In this document: positions 1-9,452 of the stretch, piece by piece
Position numbering within the stretch: position 1 is the stretch's first letter
How the letters are laid out: every line of letters starts with the position of its first letter
Source of the DNA: Ignavibacteriota bacterium
Lineage (GTDB): Bacteria > Bacteroidota > Ignavibacteria > Ignavibacteriales > Melioribacteraceae
DNA: 64,000 nucleotides
Direction: 5' to 3'
NCBI GenBank assembly: GCA_002698995.1
Contig: PAAX01000036.1
Span: 62,001-126,000, forward strand
Translations under genes and position numbers: made by a program
Notes under the pieces: generated by a model
Databases searched by the model: none
What the model saw: the letters and a program-made list of their open reading frames with translations, nothing else
What the model was told of the DNA's origin: nothing

Positions 1-2
1 TA

Positions 3-1133
3 ATTGGTTCAGCATCTTTATTCATAATTATTTTCTGGTCAAAGATTTCTAAAAAAATTCCGGGCTCTATAGTTGCAATAATCATAACAACAGCTGTAGT
101 TCAGATATTCAATTTGAATGTAGAAACTATTGAATCAAGATTCGGTTCTATTCCATCATCAATTCCGTCACCGGAAATTCCATACTTCGATTTATCAATA
201 ATAAAAGAATTGATTTTACCGGCAACTACCATAGCAATTCTTGCAGCGATTGAAGCTCTTCTTTCAGCTGTTGTTGCAGATGGTATGATTGGCGGGAAAC
301 ATAAATCCAATATGGAATTAGTTGCAAACGGAATTGCAAATATTTTTTCACCAATTTTTGGGGGAATTCCGGTTACCGGTGCAATTGCAAGAACTGCGAC
401 AAATATCAAAAACGGCGGAAGAACACCAATTGCCGGAATTACACATGCAGTAACTTTACTTATGATTATGATCTTTCTTGGTTCACTTGCAAAGTTAATT
501 CCAATGGCAACTTTATCTGCTATTCTAATAATTGTTTCATTTAATATGAGTGAGATTCATATTTTTAAGAGACTTTTGAAAAGTCCTAGAAGTGATGTTA
601 TTGTTCTTTTAACTACGTTTCTACTAACTGTAATTTTCGATTTAACAATCGCAATTGAAATAGGAATGTTTTTAGCAGTAATTTTATTTATGAAAAGGAT
701 GGCTTCAGTAACAAATATTGATGTAATTAAAAGAGAATTAAAAGATCAGGATGAATTAGTAGATACAAATTCCATTCAAAACAAAGTTATTCCGGATGGA
801 GTTGAAGTATATGAAATAAACGGACCTTTCTTTTTTGGAGCAGCTTCTAAATTTAAGGAGATAATGCATCGAGTTGAAAATCCTCCCAAAGTAATGATTC
901 TGAGAATGAGAAATGTTCCGGCTATTGATGCAACCGGATTAAATCTATTAAGTGACATAATAAAGAAAAATAAAGACGAAAATGTTCATTTGATACTATC
1001 CGGAGTTCATGCTCAGCCATTATTTGCTTTAACTCAATACAAATTAATTGATGAAGTGGGTGAAGAAAACATTTTCCCAAATATTGATGAAGCATTGCAA
1101 AGAGCTGGAGAATTGATTTCAGGGAAAGTCTGA
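3..1133 (+). CDS. SulP family anion transporter, 5' end outside window
   Basis: The reading frame is open from the left edge, so the N-terminal half is missing and about 376 residues are visible. The first two thirds are hydrophobic membrane segments typical of the SulP (SLC26) family, which moves sulfate, bicarbonate or other anions across the inner membrane. The last roughly 110 residues form a cytoplasmic STAS domain, with the segment VPAIDATGL at its conserved loop. Substrate cannot be read from the sequence. There is a TTG codon at 114, but hydrophobic coding sequence continues upstream of it, so it is not the true start. Confidence 0.9.
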   Translation: MGSASLFIIIFWSKISKKIPGSIVAIIITTAVVQIFNLNVETIESRFGSIPSSIPSPEIPYFDLSIIKELILPATTIAILAAIEALLSAVVADGMIGGKHKSNMELVANGIANIFSPIFGGIPVTGAIARTATNIKNGGRTPIAGITHAVTLLMIMIFLGSLAKLIPMATLSAILIIVSFNMSEIHIFKRLLKSPRSDVIVLLTTFLLTVIFDLTIAIEIGMFLAVILFMKRMASVTNIDVIKRELKDQDELVDTNSIQNKVIPDGVEVYEINGPFFFGAASKFKEIMHRVENPPKVMILRMRNVPAIDATGLNLLSDIIKKNKDENVHLILSGVHAQPLFALTQYKLIDEVGEENIFPNIDEALQRAGELISGKV

Positions 1134-1296
1134 TTCTCCATTTTGATTTTTACTTGGAATCATTTACTTATTCCCTTTTACAAATTTGAAATTGGATTTA
1201 AACTTCCTTACGTTTAAACTCATTTTTCAAGATTCTTTTCAATTATTCCTCTTTTAAAATGACCTCAATTAATTAAAAAAATAAATAAGGAAAATT

Positions 1297-1776
1297 ATGC
1301 AAGTAGCAAATGACAAAGTTGTTTCTATTAACTATACACTTACTGATATTGATGGAAAAGTATTAGACAGCTCAAAAGGTAATCCCTTAGTATACCTTCA
1401 TGGAAGAAATAATATTATTCCAGGACTTGAAAATGCACTTGAAGGTAAATCAACCGGTGATAAATTAAATGTATCTGTTCCGCCGGAAGAAGCATACGGT
1501 GAATTTCGCGAAGATATGATTCAGGATATTCCAAAATCAGCTTTCGGAGAAATTACAGATATTCAACCCGGTATGCAGTTCCAAATGAATTCACCAAATG
1601 GTCCTTTAGTTATTACAGTTCAGGTAGTTAATGAAGAAACTGTAACAGTAGATGCTAATCATCCGTTAGCAGGTGAAACTCTTAATTTTGATGTTGAAGT
1701 TATGGATGTACGAGAAGCAACAAAAGAAGAGTTGGATCATGGACATGTTCACGGACCAAACGGACATCATCATTAA
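1297..1776 (+). CDS. slyD: FKBP-type peptidyl-prolyl isomerase, SlyD-like
   Basis: This 159-residue cytoplasmic protein has the SlyD layout: an FKBP half starting with VSINYTLTDIDGKVLDSS, an inserted chaperone flap in the middle (about residues 70-120), and a histidine-rich tail (HGHVHGPNGHHH). SlyD proteins isomerise prolyl bonds, act as folding chaperones and bind nickel through the tail. The tail here is short compared with the E. coli protein. The start has an AAGGA ribosome-binding site about 6 bases upstream. A terminator follows directly, so the gene is probably transcribed alone. Confidence 0.88.
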   Translation: MQVANDKVVSINYTLTDIDGKVLDSSKGNPLVYLHGRNNIIPGLENALEGKSTGDKLNVSVPPEEAYGEFREDMIQDIPKSAFGEITDIQPGMQFQMNSPNGPLVITVQVVNEETVTVDANHPLAGETLNFDVEVMDVREATKEELDHGHVHGPNGHHH

Positions 1777-1783
1777 TTTTTAA

Positions 1784-1808
1784 GCCCGGTTATTCCGGGC
1801 ATTTTTTC
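1784..1808 (+). terminator. Intrinsic terminator after slyD
   Basis: A six-base-pair GC stem (GCCCGG at 1784-1789 with CCGGGC at 1795-1800) with loop TTATT is followed by ATTTTTTC. It lies a few bases after the slyD stop codon and fits a Rho-independent terminator. Confidence 0.85.
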
Positions 1809-1869
1809 AAATCAATAATTACAATTCTCTTAATTCCTTGTTCATTTTTAATGATAAGAAAAATATAAT

Positions 1870-1897
1870 TTGACAATTCATTTCAACACATTACATT
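1870..1897 (+). promoter_or_regulatory. Sigma70-like promoter for the deoxyhypusine-synthase-like gene
   Basis: TTGACA at 1870-1875 and TACATT at 1892-1897 are separated by 16 bp. This implies a transcript start near 1904 and a leader of about 105 bases. The leader contains an AT-only hairpin (1948-1956 with 1962-1970). Position and match to consensus are the only evidence. Confidence 0.5.
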
Positions 1898-2009
1898 TAT
1901 TTCCGATTTTTAACATATTAAGCAAGTAAGAAATTTTTTAGGATAAGTTATAATTTTTTATAAATTATAATTGAAAATAAAGTTAACTAAAAGACAGGAG
2001 TAGAATAAA

Positions 2010-3053
2010 ATGGCAGAAAAAAAAGATTACTTAAAAGAAGTAATTCAACATATTGATATTAAAGAACATAATGTTGTTCCTCTAGTTGAATCGATGGAAA
2101 AAATGGCTTTTACAGCAAGAGATTTAAACAGAGCAGCTAAAATTTATAATATGATGCTGAATGATAAAGAATGTGCGGTTATTTTAACTTTAGCAGGTAG
2201 TTTATTTAGCGCCGGATTAAAGAAAACGGTTTTTGATCTAATTGAAAATAATATGGTTGATGCAATTGTGTCTACAGGTGCTATTATGGTTGATCAAGAT
2301 TTCTTTGAAGCATTAGGATTCAAACATTATATCGGCTCACAATATTCCGATGATAATGAATTGAGAGATTTACATATAGATAGAATTTACGATACTTATA
2401 TTGATGAAGATGAATTAAGAATCTGCGACGATACAACAGCAGAAATTTTTGATTCACTAGAGCCTCGTCCTTATTCATCAAGAGAATTATTGTGGCATTT
2501 CGGAAAATATCTTGAAGAAAAAGGGGGACCAAAAGTTAATGACAGTGTAGTTTATGCAGCTTATAAAAAGAATGTTCCTATTTTCGTTCCAGCATTTTCT
2601 GATTGTTCTGCCGGATTTGGAATTGTTATGCATCAACATAAAAATCCCGAAAAACATGTTTCTATCGATTCCGGAAAAGATTTTTATGAATTGACTCAAG
2701 TTAAATTAAAACACAAAGAAACCGGTATTTTCATGATTGGCGGTGGAGTTCCTAAAAACTTTACTCAAGATATTGTTGTTGCTGCAGATATTTTAACTGA
2801 AGATGCACCTATGCACAAATATGCTGTTCAAATTACAGTTGCTGATGTTAGAGACGGCGCTCTGTCAAGTTCAACACTTAAAGAAGCTTCTTCATGGGGT
2901 AAAGTTGAAACTACTTTCGAACAAATGGTTTATTCTGAAGCAACACTTGCTTTACCGTTAATTGCAGGTTATGCTTATCATAAAGGAGACTGGAAAAAGA
3001 GAAGTCCAAAAGAATTATCTAAACTTTATGAAAAAAGTGAAGTTGGTGCTTAA
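2010..3053 (+). CDS. Deoxyhypusine synthase-like protein (possible homospermidine/spermidine-forming enzyme)
   Basis: This 347-residue protein is recognisable as deoxyhypusine synthase family along its whole length, close to the roughly 370 residues of the eukaryotic enzyme. The segment EASSWGKV places Lys298 at the position of the catalytic lysine that forms the imine with the aminobutyl group of spermidine in the human enzyme (SWGK motif). Bacteria have no eIF5A substrate, so the true product is uncertain. Related bacterial enzymes make homospermidine or other polyamines. AGGAG precedes the ATG. The gene is flanked by its own promoter and terminator, and no other polyamine gene lies nearby. 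Confidence 0.88.
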   Translation: MAEKKDYLKEVIQHIDIKEHNVVPLVESMEKMAFTARDLNRAAKIYNMMLNDKECAVILTLAGSLFSAGLKKTVFDLIENNMVDAIVSTGAIMVDQDFFEALGFKHYIGSQYSDDNELRDLHIDRIYDTYIDEDELRICDDTTAEIFDSLEPRPYSSRELLWHFGKYLEEKGGPKVNDSVVYAAYKKNVPIFVPAFSDCSAGFGIVMHQHKNPEKHVSIDSGKDFYELTQVKLKHKETGIFMIGGGVPKNFTQDIVVAADILTEDAPMHKYAVQITVADVRDGALSSSTLKEASSWGKVETTFEQMVYSEATLALPLIAGYAYHKGDWKKRSPKELSKLYEKSEVGA

Positions 3054-3072
3054 AAAATGATTTCTTAAAGGA

Positions 3073-3096
3073 GCCGGATTTTTATCCGGCTTTTTT
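3073..3096 (+). terminator. Intrinsic terminator
   Basis: A seven-base-pair stem GCCGGAT (3073-3079) with ATCCGGC (3084-3090) is followed by six T residues. It sits 20 bases after the deoxyhypusine-synthase-like stop codon and just before the convergent reductase gene ends. Confidence 0.88.
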
Positions 3097-3099
3097 GAT

Positions 3100-4149
3100 T
3101 TAAAACCTGTCCTCATAAAGTATAACAACATTATCACTCAAAGGATATCCAACACAAGTTAAACAATAACCTTGATTTACTTCTTCTTCTGTTAAAACTG
3201 ATTGATCAACTAATTTTAGTTTACCTGATAAAAGTTTTGCTTTACAAGTTCCGCACGAGCCATATTGACATGAATTTGGAACTTCCAATCCTTCCGCCAA
3301 GGCTCTTTCTAAAATAGATTCATCAGGATTTACGGTAATTTTATGTTTTTTACCTTCAAGTATAATAGTTACTTCTCTTGATATTTCTTCACTACTTTCA
3401 TCATCTTCAACTACTTTTGTAGTGTATACTTCTCTATGTATTTGATTTTTTGAAACATTCAATTCTTTTAAAGCTTCAAAAACATTTTCCATCATTCCTT
3501 CAGGTCCGCAAACAAAATATTCCCCTTTTTCCGTCTCGTTAATAAAAGATTTTACAAGTTCAACTGTTTTCTCTTTAGAAATTCTTCCTTTTAATCCAGT
3601 CCAATTTTCTGAAGGGTTAGACAAAGAATGTACTATTTTGAAATTTGGATATTCTTCAAAAAGATCATTAAACATTTTGTTGTAGATTATCGATTCTTCA
3701 TCTCGATTACCATAAATTAGAAAAACCTTGCTGTTTGGTTCATCCCTTAAAATTGTTTTAATCATTGAAGCTAAAGGAGTGATTCCGCTTCCTGCTCCAA
3801 TCATTATATAATTTTTATGGTGATTTGCATTGGTCTCTACTGTAAAATTTCCTAAAGGAGGCAAAGTTTTTATTCTTTTTCCTTCCGTAAATTGATCCAT
3901 CAAATGATTAGATGCAAATCCATCTGATTGTCTTTTTATAGCCAACTGTACAAAAGGAAGCTCATAAGGAGAAGATGCGATGGAATACCCTCTTCTAATT
4001 TCTTCTCCATCTAAATCAAATAAAACTGTTAAAAATTGGCCCGGTTCAAATTCCAATTGCTTTTCACCGGTATATTTTAAAGTAACACCTAAAGTATCCT
4101 TAGCCTCGTCTTTTACTTCGTATATTTCGAATTCTATTAAATTTTGCAT
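3100..4149 (-). CDS. Ferredoxin reductase-like oxidoreductase with C-terminal 2Fe-2S domain
   Basis: Three domains are visible in 349 residues. The first is an FAD-binding barrel with RGYS at 53-56. The second is an NAD(P)-binding domain with GAGSGITP at 120-127. The third is a plant-type ferredoxin domain with Cys294, Cys299, Cys302 and Cys332 spaced C-x4-C-x2-C-x29-C. This order matches PaaE / hybrid-cluster-protein reductases, which pass electrons from NAD(P)H through FAD and the 2Fe-2S cluster to a partner enzyme. The partner is not in the window, since neighbours are a deoxyhypusine-synthase-like gene and a histidine kinase. AGGGA precedes the start. Confidence 0.88.
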   Translation of the reverse strand: MQNLIEFEIYEVKDEAKDTLGVTLKYTGEKQLEFEPGQFLTVLFDLDGEEIRRGYSIASSPYELPFVQLAIKRQSDGFASNHLMDQFTEGKRIKTLPPLGNFTVETNANHHKNYIMIGAGSGITPLASMIKTILRDEPNSKVFLIYGNRDEESIIYNKMFNDLFEEYPNFKIVHSLSNPSENWTGLKGRISKEKTVELVKSFINETEKGEYFVCGPEGMMENVFEALKELNVSKNQIHREVYTTKVVEDDESSEEISREVTIILEGKKHKITVNPDESILERALAEGLEVPNSCQYGSCGTCKAKLLSGKLKLVDQSVLTEEEVNQGYCLTCVGYPLSDNVVILYEDRF

Positions 4150-4504
4150 TATTTCCCTATTATTTCGTAAAATGATTAAACATTAACCACAAAGATAAAG
4201 TTCTTTTTACTTAATTTAAATTTAGGATGCTTTAAAAGAGGAAAGCCGTTATAGTAGAGGGCGCAACTACAACGGCTGGTTAGTTACTTAAAGGAGGGTA
4301 TTAACTACCATCTAGTAATACTAATATAATTCAATTTGTGTGCCATTTAAACAAACAAGTAAATCGCATAATTTAATCGGATTTATTTTTGAATATGAGA
4401 AATCTTTTTACAATTTTCTCAATTTAGTATTTTGTTTCTGTTAAAGCGGATACTTTAGATAATAAAATTACTGCGGAAACTTTTTAATCTGTTGAGGTAA
4501 AAAA
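4150..4504. other. 355 bp intergenic stretch with two adjacent hairpins
   Basis: No protein frame is convincing here. The only GC-richer part is 4244-4309. The first hairpin pairs AGCCGTT (4244-4250) with AACGGCT (4271-4277), extended by GTAG (4254-4257) with CTAC (4267-4270). The second pairs GGT-AGTTA (4278-4286, one bulged T) with TAACTACC (4302-4309), leaving AAGGAGGG (4291-4298) in its loop. No T-run follows on the plus strand. It could be a small RNA or a relic leader; the strand is undecided. The rest (4310-4504) is AT-rich with nothing recognised. Confidence 0.35.
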
Positions 4505-5704
4505 CTATTCTAATATTATTTTGAAAGTTGTACCTTCATTTAAAGAGGTGGTTTTAACAAAAATTTTTCCTCTATGGTAATCTTCAACAATTCTTTTTGA
4601 AAGGCTTAATCCTAAACCCCACCCTCTTCTTTTTGTACTATAACCGGGTTTAAATATTTCTTTCTTCCTATTCTGATCAATACCTTTTCCGTTATCTTCA
4701 ACTTCTATTTCTACAAGTTTATTAATCTTAACAATTCTAATATCAATTTTCCCTTCACTACTTTCAATTGCATCAAGTGCATTTTTAATCAGATTTTCAA
4801 TAACCCATTCAAATAAATCCGGATTTACTTTACCCATAATTTCATTTTCCCCATGCAAGTTAATTGAAACATTTTTACCTGTGTGAGGAAGTCTTCTATG
4901 AAAATAATTTACGACCCTTTCAAGTATTTCGTAAATATTATTTTCCTTTAATTCCGGTTTAGAACCGATTTTTGAAAATCTTTGTGCAATTTTATTTAGT
5001 CTTTCTAAGTCACTATCCATTTCATAAGTAACATCCAAAACTTTATCCGGTTCAGCGTAACTCATTTTTAATATTTCGTTCCAGCCAAGCAGACTAGAGA
5101 TCGGTGTACCAAGCTGATGAGCAGTTTCTTTTGATAATCCAACCCAAATATTACTCTGCTCGGTTTTTTTCACATAACTGAAACTAACGTATGCAATCAA
5201 TATAAAAACTAGAGCAGAAATCACTTGAAGAAAAGGATAATACCTAAGCATGGCAATAAGTTTAGAATCGCCATAATATATTTTACTCTGAATGATCGAA
5301 TCGGCATAAGTAACAATTATAGGAGGATTAATAACGCTCATCTCGATTATTTCTTTTTTTAGAATGCTCTTAATTTCCTCTTTGCTTAAAGTAGTATCAA
5401 TATCAAGATTTTTATAACCGCCGCCAATTCCATCAACATTTGGATTATCATTTGCATCGGTAAGAATCATCGGGAAATCAATAGGTTTAACAATATTTTC
5501 AAAGATAAAAGTATAATCTTGATTTGAAGCGTCATTATTTGCAATGTACTCAAGTCCGTTAGCAAATAATTCAACTACCTGTCTCTCTCTATTTTGCAAA
5601 GATTGAACGATATCGTTGGTATAATAAAAAGTACCGGCAACAATTAATGCTGCCAGCACCAGTAAAGTAAGCTTTAATTTAAGTGAGGTAGATCCTCCAA
5701 ACAT
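4505..5704 (-). CDS. Membrane sensor histidine kinase
   Basis: This 399-residue protein has a membrane segment at about 11-27, an extracytoplasmic sensor region to about residue 155, and a second membrane segment at about 158-177. A dimerisation/phospho-acceptor helix follows with His196 in ETAHQLGTPISS. A HATPase domain comes next, with NLIKNALDAIE (N box), VEDNGKGID and GWGLGLSLSKRI (G boxes). It should autophosphorylate on His196 and signal to a response regulator, but none is encoded nearby, so it is an orphan here. It starts 3 bases after purA on the same strand. The sensor region is not recognised. Confidence 0.9.
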   Translation of the reverse strand: MFGGSTSLKLKLTLLVLAALIVAGTFYYTNDIVQSLQNRERQVVELFANGLEYIANNDASNQDYTFIFENIVKPIDFPMILTDANDNPNVDGIGGGYKNLDIDTTLSKEEIKSILKKEIIEMSVINPPIIVTYADSIIQSKIYYGDSKLIAMLRYYPFLQVISALVFILIAYVSFSYVKKTEQSNIWVGLSKETAHQLGTPISSLLGWNEILKMSYAEPDKVLDVTYEMDSDLERLNKIAQRFSKIGSKPELKENNIYEILERVVNYFHRRLPHTGKNVSINLHGENEIMGKVNPDLFEWVIENLIKNALDAIESSEGKIDIRIVKINKLVEIEVEDNGKGIDQNRKKEIFKPGYSTKRRGWGLGLSLSKRIVEDYHRGKIFVKTTSLNEGTTFKIILE

Positions 5705-5707
5705 ATA

Positions 5708-7044
<1,337 letters not shown>

Positions 7045-7069
7045 ATAAAATGCTAATTTATAATTCTTT

Positions 7070-7414
7070 TTATTTATTAGAGACAGCTTTTACAGCTTCG
7101 TCAACAGATTCGTAGTGATCAAAAATAGTAACGAGTTTAGTAATTACTAAAAGACTATTAATCTTTTCAGTTGCTCTGGTTAAAACTAAAGAACCACCGC
7201 CGTTCTTCATTGTTGTGAAACCGCTGATAAGCATACCTAAGCCTGAACTGTTCATAAATTTAACACCTGCTAAATCAATAACAATATTTTTTTTATTTTC
7301 ATCAAGCAGATTATGAAGCAGAGTGTTAAATTCTTGGGCATCGGGTCCGCCCATAACATTACCTTTTAATTCAACAACAACAGCACCGTATTTCTCGTTA
7401 ACTTTAATTTTCAT
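7070..7414 (-). CDS. STAS-domain anti-sigma factor antagonist
   Basis: A single STAS domain of 114 residues resembles SpoIIAA/RsbV. The conserved loop reads FMNSSGLGML. By alignment with SpoIIAA (Ser58) the phosphorylatable residue is Ser56, with Asn replacing the usual preceding Asp. Such proteins release a sigma factor by binding its anti-sigma kinase when dephosphorylated. It is divergent from the partner-switching operon that starts at 7632 and is probably a second client of that module. AGGAG precedes the ATG, and it has its own promoter and terminator. Confidence 0.9.
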   Translation of the reverse strand: MKIKVNEKYGAVVVELKGNVMGGPDAQEFNTLLHNLLDENKKNIVIDLAGVKFMNSSGLGMLISGFTTMKNGGGSLVLTRATEKINSLLVITKLVTIFDHYESVDEAVKAVSNK

Positions 7415-7446
7415 GTACTCTCCTAGTGAAATTTACTATTGAATGC

Positions 7447-7475
7447 TATATAAGATTTTTTACAAAATTTTACAA
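7447..7475 (-). promoter_or_regulatory. Candidate promoter for the STAS gene
   Basis: Read on the minus strand, TTGTAA (7475-7470) and TATATA (7452-7447) are spaced by 17 bp. The start of the STAS gene is about 33 bases further on. A 13 bp palindrome (TTGATCAGATCAA, 7478-7490) adjoins the -35 side. Confidence 0.45.
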
Positions 7476-7631
7476 TATTGATCAGATCAAAAATAAAGAT
7501 TATTAACTACTTTTACTTATATTTTAGTTCAAGTTATATAATAAAATTGTAAAAATAAAGTTATATTTATCTTAAATAGTTCTTAAAAATTCTCTAAACG
7601 GAACATAATTAAAAGATTCAGCGTCTAAAAA

Positions 7632-8213
7632 ATGCAAGAAAATCAAAACGAAAACGAGAATAAATTTTTTGATGATGACAGTGGTCTGATTCAGGATTTT
7701 ATTGACGGCGATGACCATGCTTTCAGCAAACTTGTTGCTAAGCATAAAGAGAAAGTTAGAAATTTAGTTTATCTAACTTTGGGTGATACTGATGCGGTTG
7801 ATGATATTTCCCAAGATGTTTTTATAAGTGTCTTTCATAAATTAAAAGATTTTCGTTTCGAATCGAAATTTACAACTTGGCTTTATAGAATTACTGTTAA
7901 TAAGTGCAGAGATCACTTAAGAAAGAAAAAAGTTAGAAGTATTTTTGTTCCTATTGAAAATAGAGAGCATGAGCTTAAAACAAGTGCTAGGCAAGACAAT
8001 ATGGATATTCCTGGTCTGGTAAGAAAAGCAATTAATAAATTACCCGACAAACTGAAAATTCCTTTGGTTCTTAGAGATATTGAAGGTTTTAGTTATAAAG
8101 AAATTGCTGATCAACTTGAATGTGAAGTGGGAACTGTTAAATCAAGAATTTTTAGAGCTCGTGAAAATTTGAAATTTATTTTGGAACCGTATCAAAAAGA
8201 AATGAATGCTTAA
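7632..8213 (+). CDS. ECF-type sigma-70 family RNA polymerase sigma factor
   Basis: The 193-residue protein has only sigma regions 2 and 4, as in extracytoplasmic-function sigma factors. Region 2 spans about 33-101, with DAVDDISQDVFISVFHKL and TTWLYRITVNKCRDHL. Region 4 spans about 130-185, with GFSYKEIADQLECEVGTVKSR as its helix-turn-helix. It directs RNA polymerase to a dedicated promoter set. It is the first gene of a tightly packed operon running to 16559. No classical zinc-containing anti-sigma follows; an unknown membrane protein sits 9 bases downstream instead. Confidence 0.93.
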   Translation: MQENQNENENKFFDDDSGLIQDFIDGDDHAFSKLVAKHKEKVRNLVYLTLGDTDAVDDISQDVFISVFHKLKDFRFESKFTTWLYRITVNKCRDHLRKKKVRSIFVPIENREHELKTSARQDNMDIPGLVRKAINKLPDKLKIPLVLRDIEGFSYKEIADQLECEVGTVKSRIFRARENLKFILEPYQKEMNA

Positions 8214-8222
8214 TAGTTTTTT

Positions 8223-9446
8223 ATGACAAACAAAACTAAAATATTACTAAAGAAATATCTCCCGTTTGCGGGTCTTACAATTCTTACAATCTTTTTGATG
8301 GTATTCTTTAAAGTTAATAGTGATAGAGGAGCTAAAATTTTTGAAGAAAGCAAAACCATTCTTGCTGATTTTTATCTCCAAAATTTAAAACCCTTAATTT
8401 ATGATTCACCTATTACCAGAGATGAAGTTTTCGATTTTGCAGTTAATAATCAATTACCTATTGATAAGAATGATAACAAATCATTAAAAATTGGTACTGA
8501 TAAAACAGGTGAAGAGTATTTCCAAATTATCCCTACAAATGAAGCTATTGCCGAGAACAATTACCCGGCATTTAAGAAATTATTAAGTCTAAATTCTGAG
8601 CAGGAAAAATCTTTAGACTCAATTTTAGATTCATATAAAGAAGATTTATACACAGCAGTTTTTGTTAATGATGACAATACTTACGCAGTTAATTCAGAGC
8701 TTCACTTACTTAAAAAAATTATAGCTTATGATTTATATGAATTTGCTTATAAAGTAAATAATAAAATTGCCCCTCCAATAAAGTTTATTGAACAACCTGA
8801 AAAGATTGATGAATTTGTTTATGATTTTAGAAGAAGCGACAAAAACAATTTTATAGTTTTTACTCAAGATACTATAGTTGAAAGAGCTCTTGCATTTAAT
8901 AAAGAAGGATTAGAAAAAGATTTTAAGGAACTTCAGTTTAATCAAGAAAAATTACGGGAAGAACTAGCAGCTAATAAGTTTCATGTAGAAGTATTAAAAC
9001 AAAAAGCAGAAAAACTTAGGCATGATGCAAGATTTAGAAGTATTGTTGTAAGGAAAGATAACGACAGCAATAAAGTAATTGTTGTTAATGACGAAGCAAT
9101 TAATTTCACAATTCCTACAATTGATTTATCTTTTATTAATGAGATAACTCCTAAATTAAAAATGAATATCAATTCCGATTCATTAAAAGGCAAACTTGAT
9201 TTTGTTATTGATCTTAAAGATAATGAACGAGATAATTTTTCATTTGCAATTGGTATTAATGAAAAGGAATTGAATAAACTTATTCAAAAATCTGTTAGCT
9301 CTGTAAACAACGCTAAAGACTGGGAAGAGTTTGGGAAAAAAATGGATTCACTTTCTAAGGAAATTGAATTCCGTATTTTAGATTCTACATTTCAAATAAA
9401 AGTAAACGACAGCCCGGCTAAAAAATCAAAAATAAAAGTTAATTAA
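8223..9446 (+). CDS. Membrane-anchored protein of unknown function, possible regulator of the adjacent sigma factor
   Basis: I do not recognise a family in these 407 residues. One membrane segment (about 13-29) follows a basic N-terminus, so most of the protein is probably outside the cytoplasm or facing the membrane. A charged, heptad-like stretch at about 225-270 looks like a coiled coil. The end is lysine-rich. It lies 9 bases after the ECF sigma gene and 6 bases before a membrane phosphatase. A role as sensor or anti-sigma partner is suggested only by this position. It lacks the HxxxCxxC motif of common zinc anti-sigma factors. Confidence 0.75.
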   Translation: MTNKTKILLKKYLPFAGLTILTIFLMVFFKVNSDRGAKIFEESKTILADFYLQNLKPLIYDSPITRDEVFDFAVNNQLPIDKNDNKSLKIGTDKTGEEYFQIIPTNEAIAENNYPAFKKLLSLNSEQEKSLDSILDSYKEDLYTAVFVNDDNTYAVNSELHLLKKIIAYDLYEFAYKVNNKIAPPIKFIEQPEKIDEFVYDFRRSDKNNFIVFTQDTIVERALAFNKEGLEKDFKELQFNQEKLREELAANKFHVEVLKQKAEKLRHDARFRSIVVRKDNDSNKVIVVNDEAINFTIPTIDLSFINEITPKLKMNINSDSLKGKLDFVIDLKDNERDNFSFAIGINEKELNKLIQKSVSSVNNAKDWEEFGKKMDSLSKEIEFRILDSTFQIKVNDSPAKKSKIKVN

Positions 9447-9452
9447 TAAATA

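Noticed and set aside
4291-4350. Small protein after the AAGGAGGG sequence
   Set aside because: No ATG, GTG or TTG lies at a suitable distance; an ATT start would give only a nine-residue peptide.
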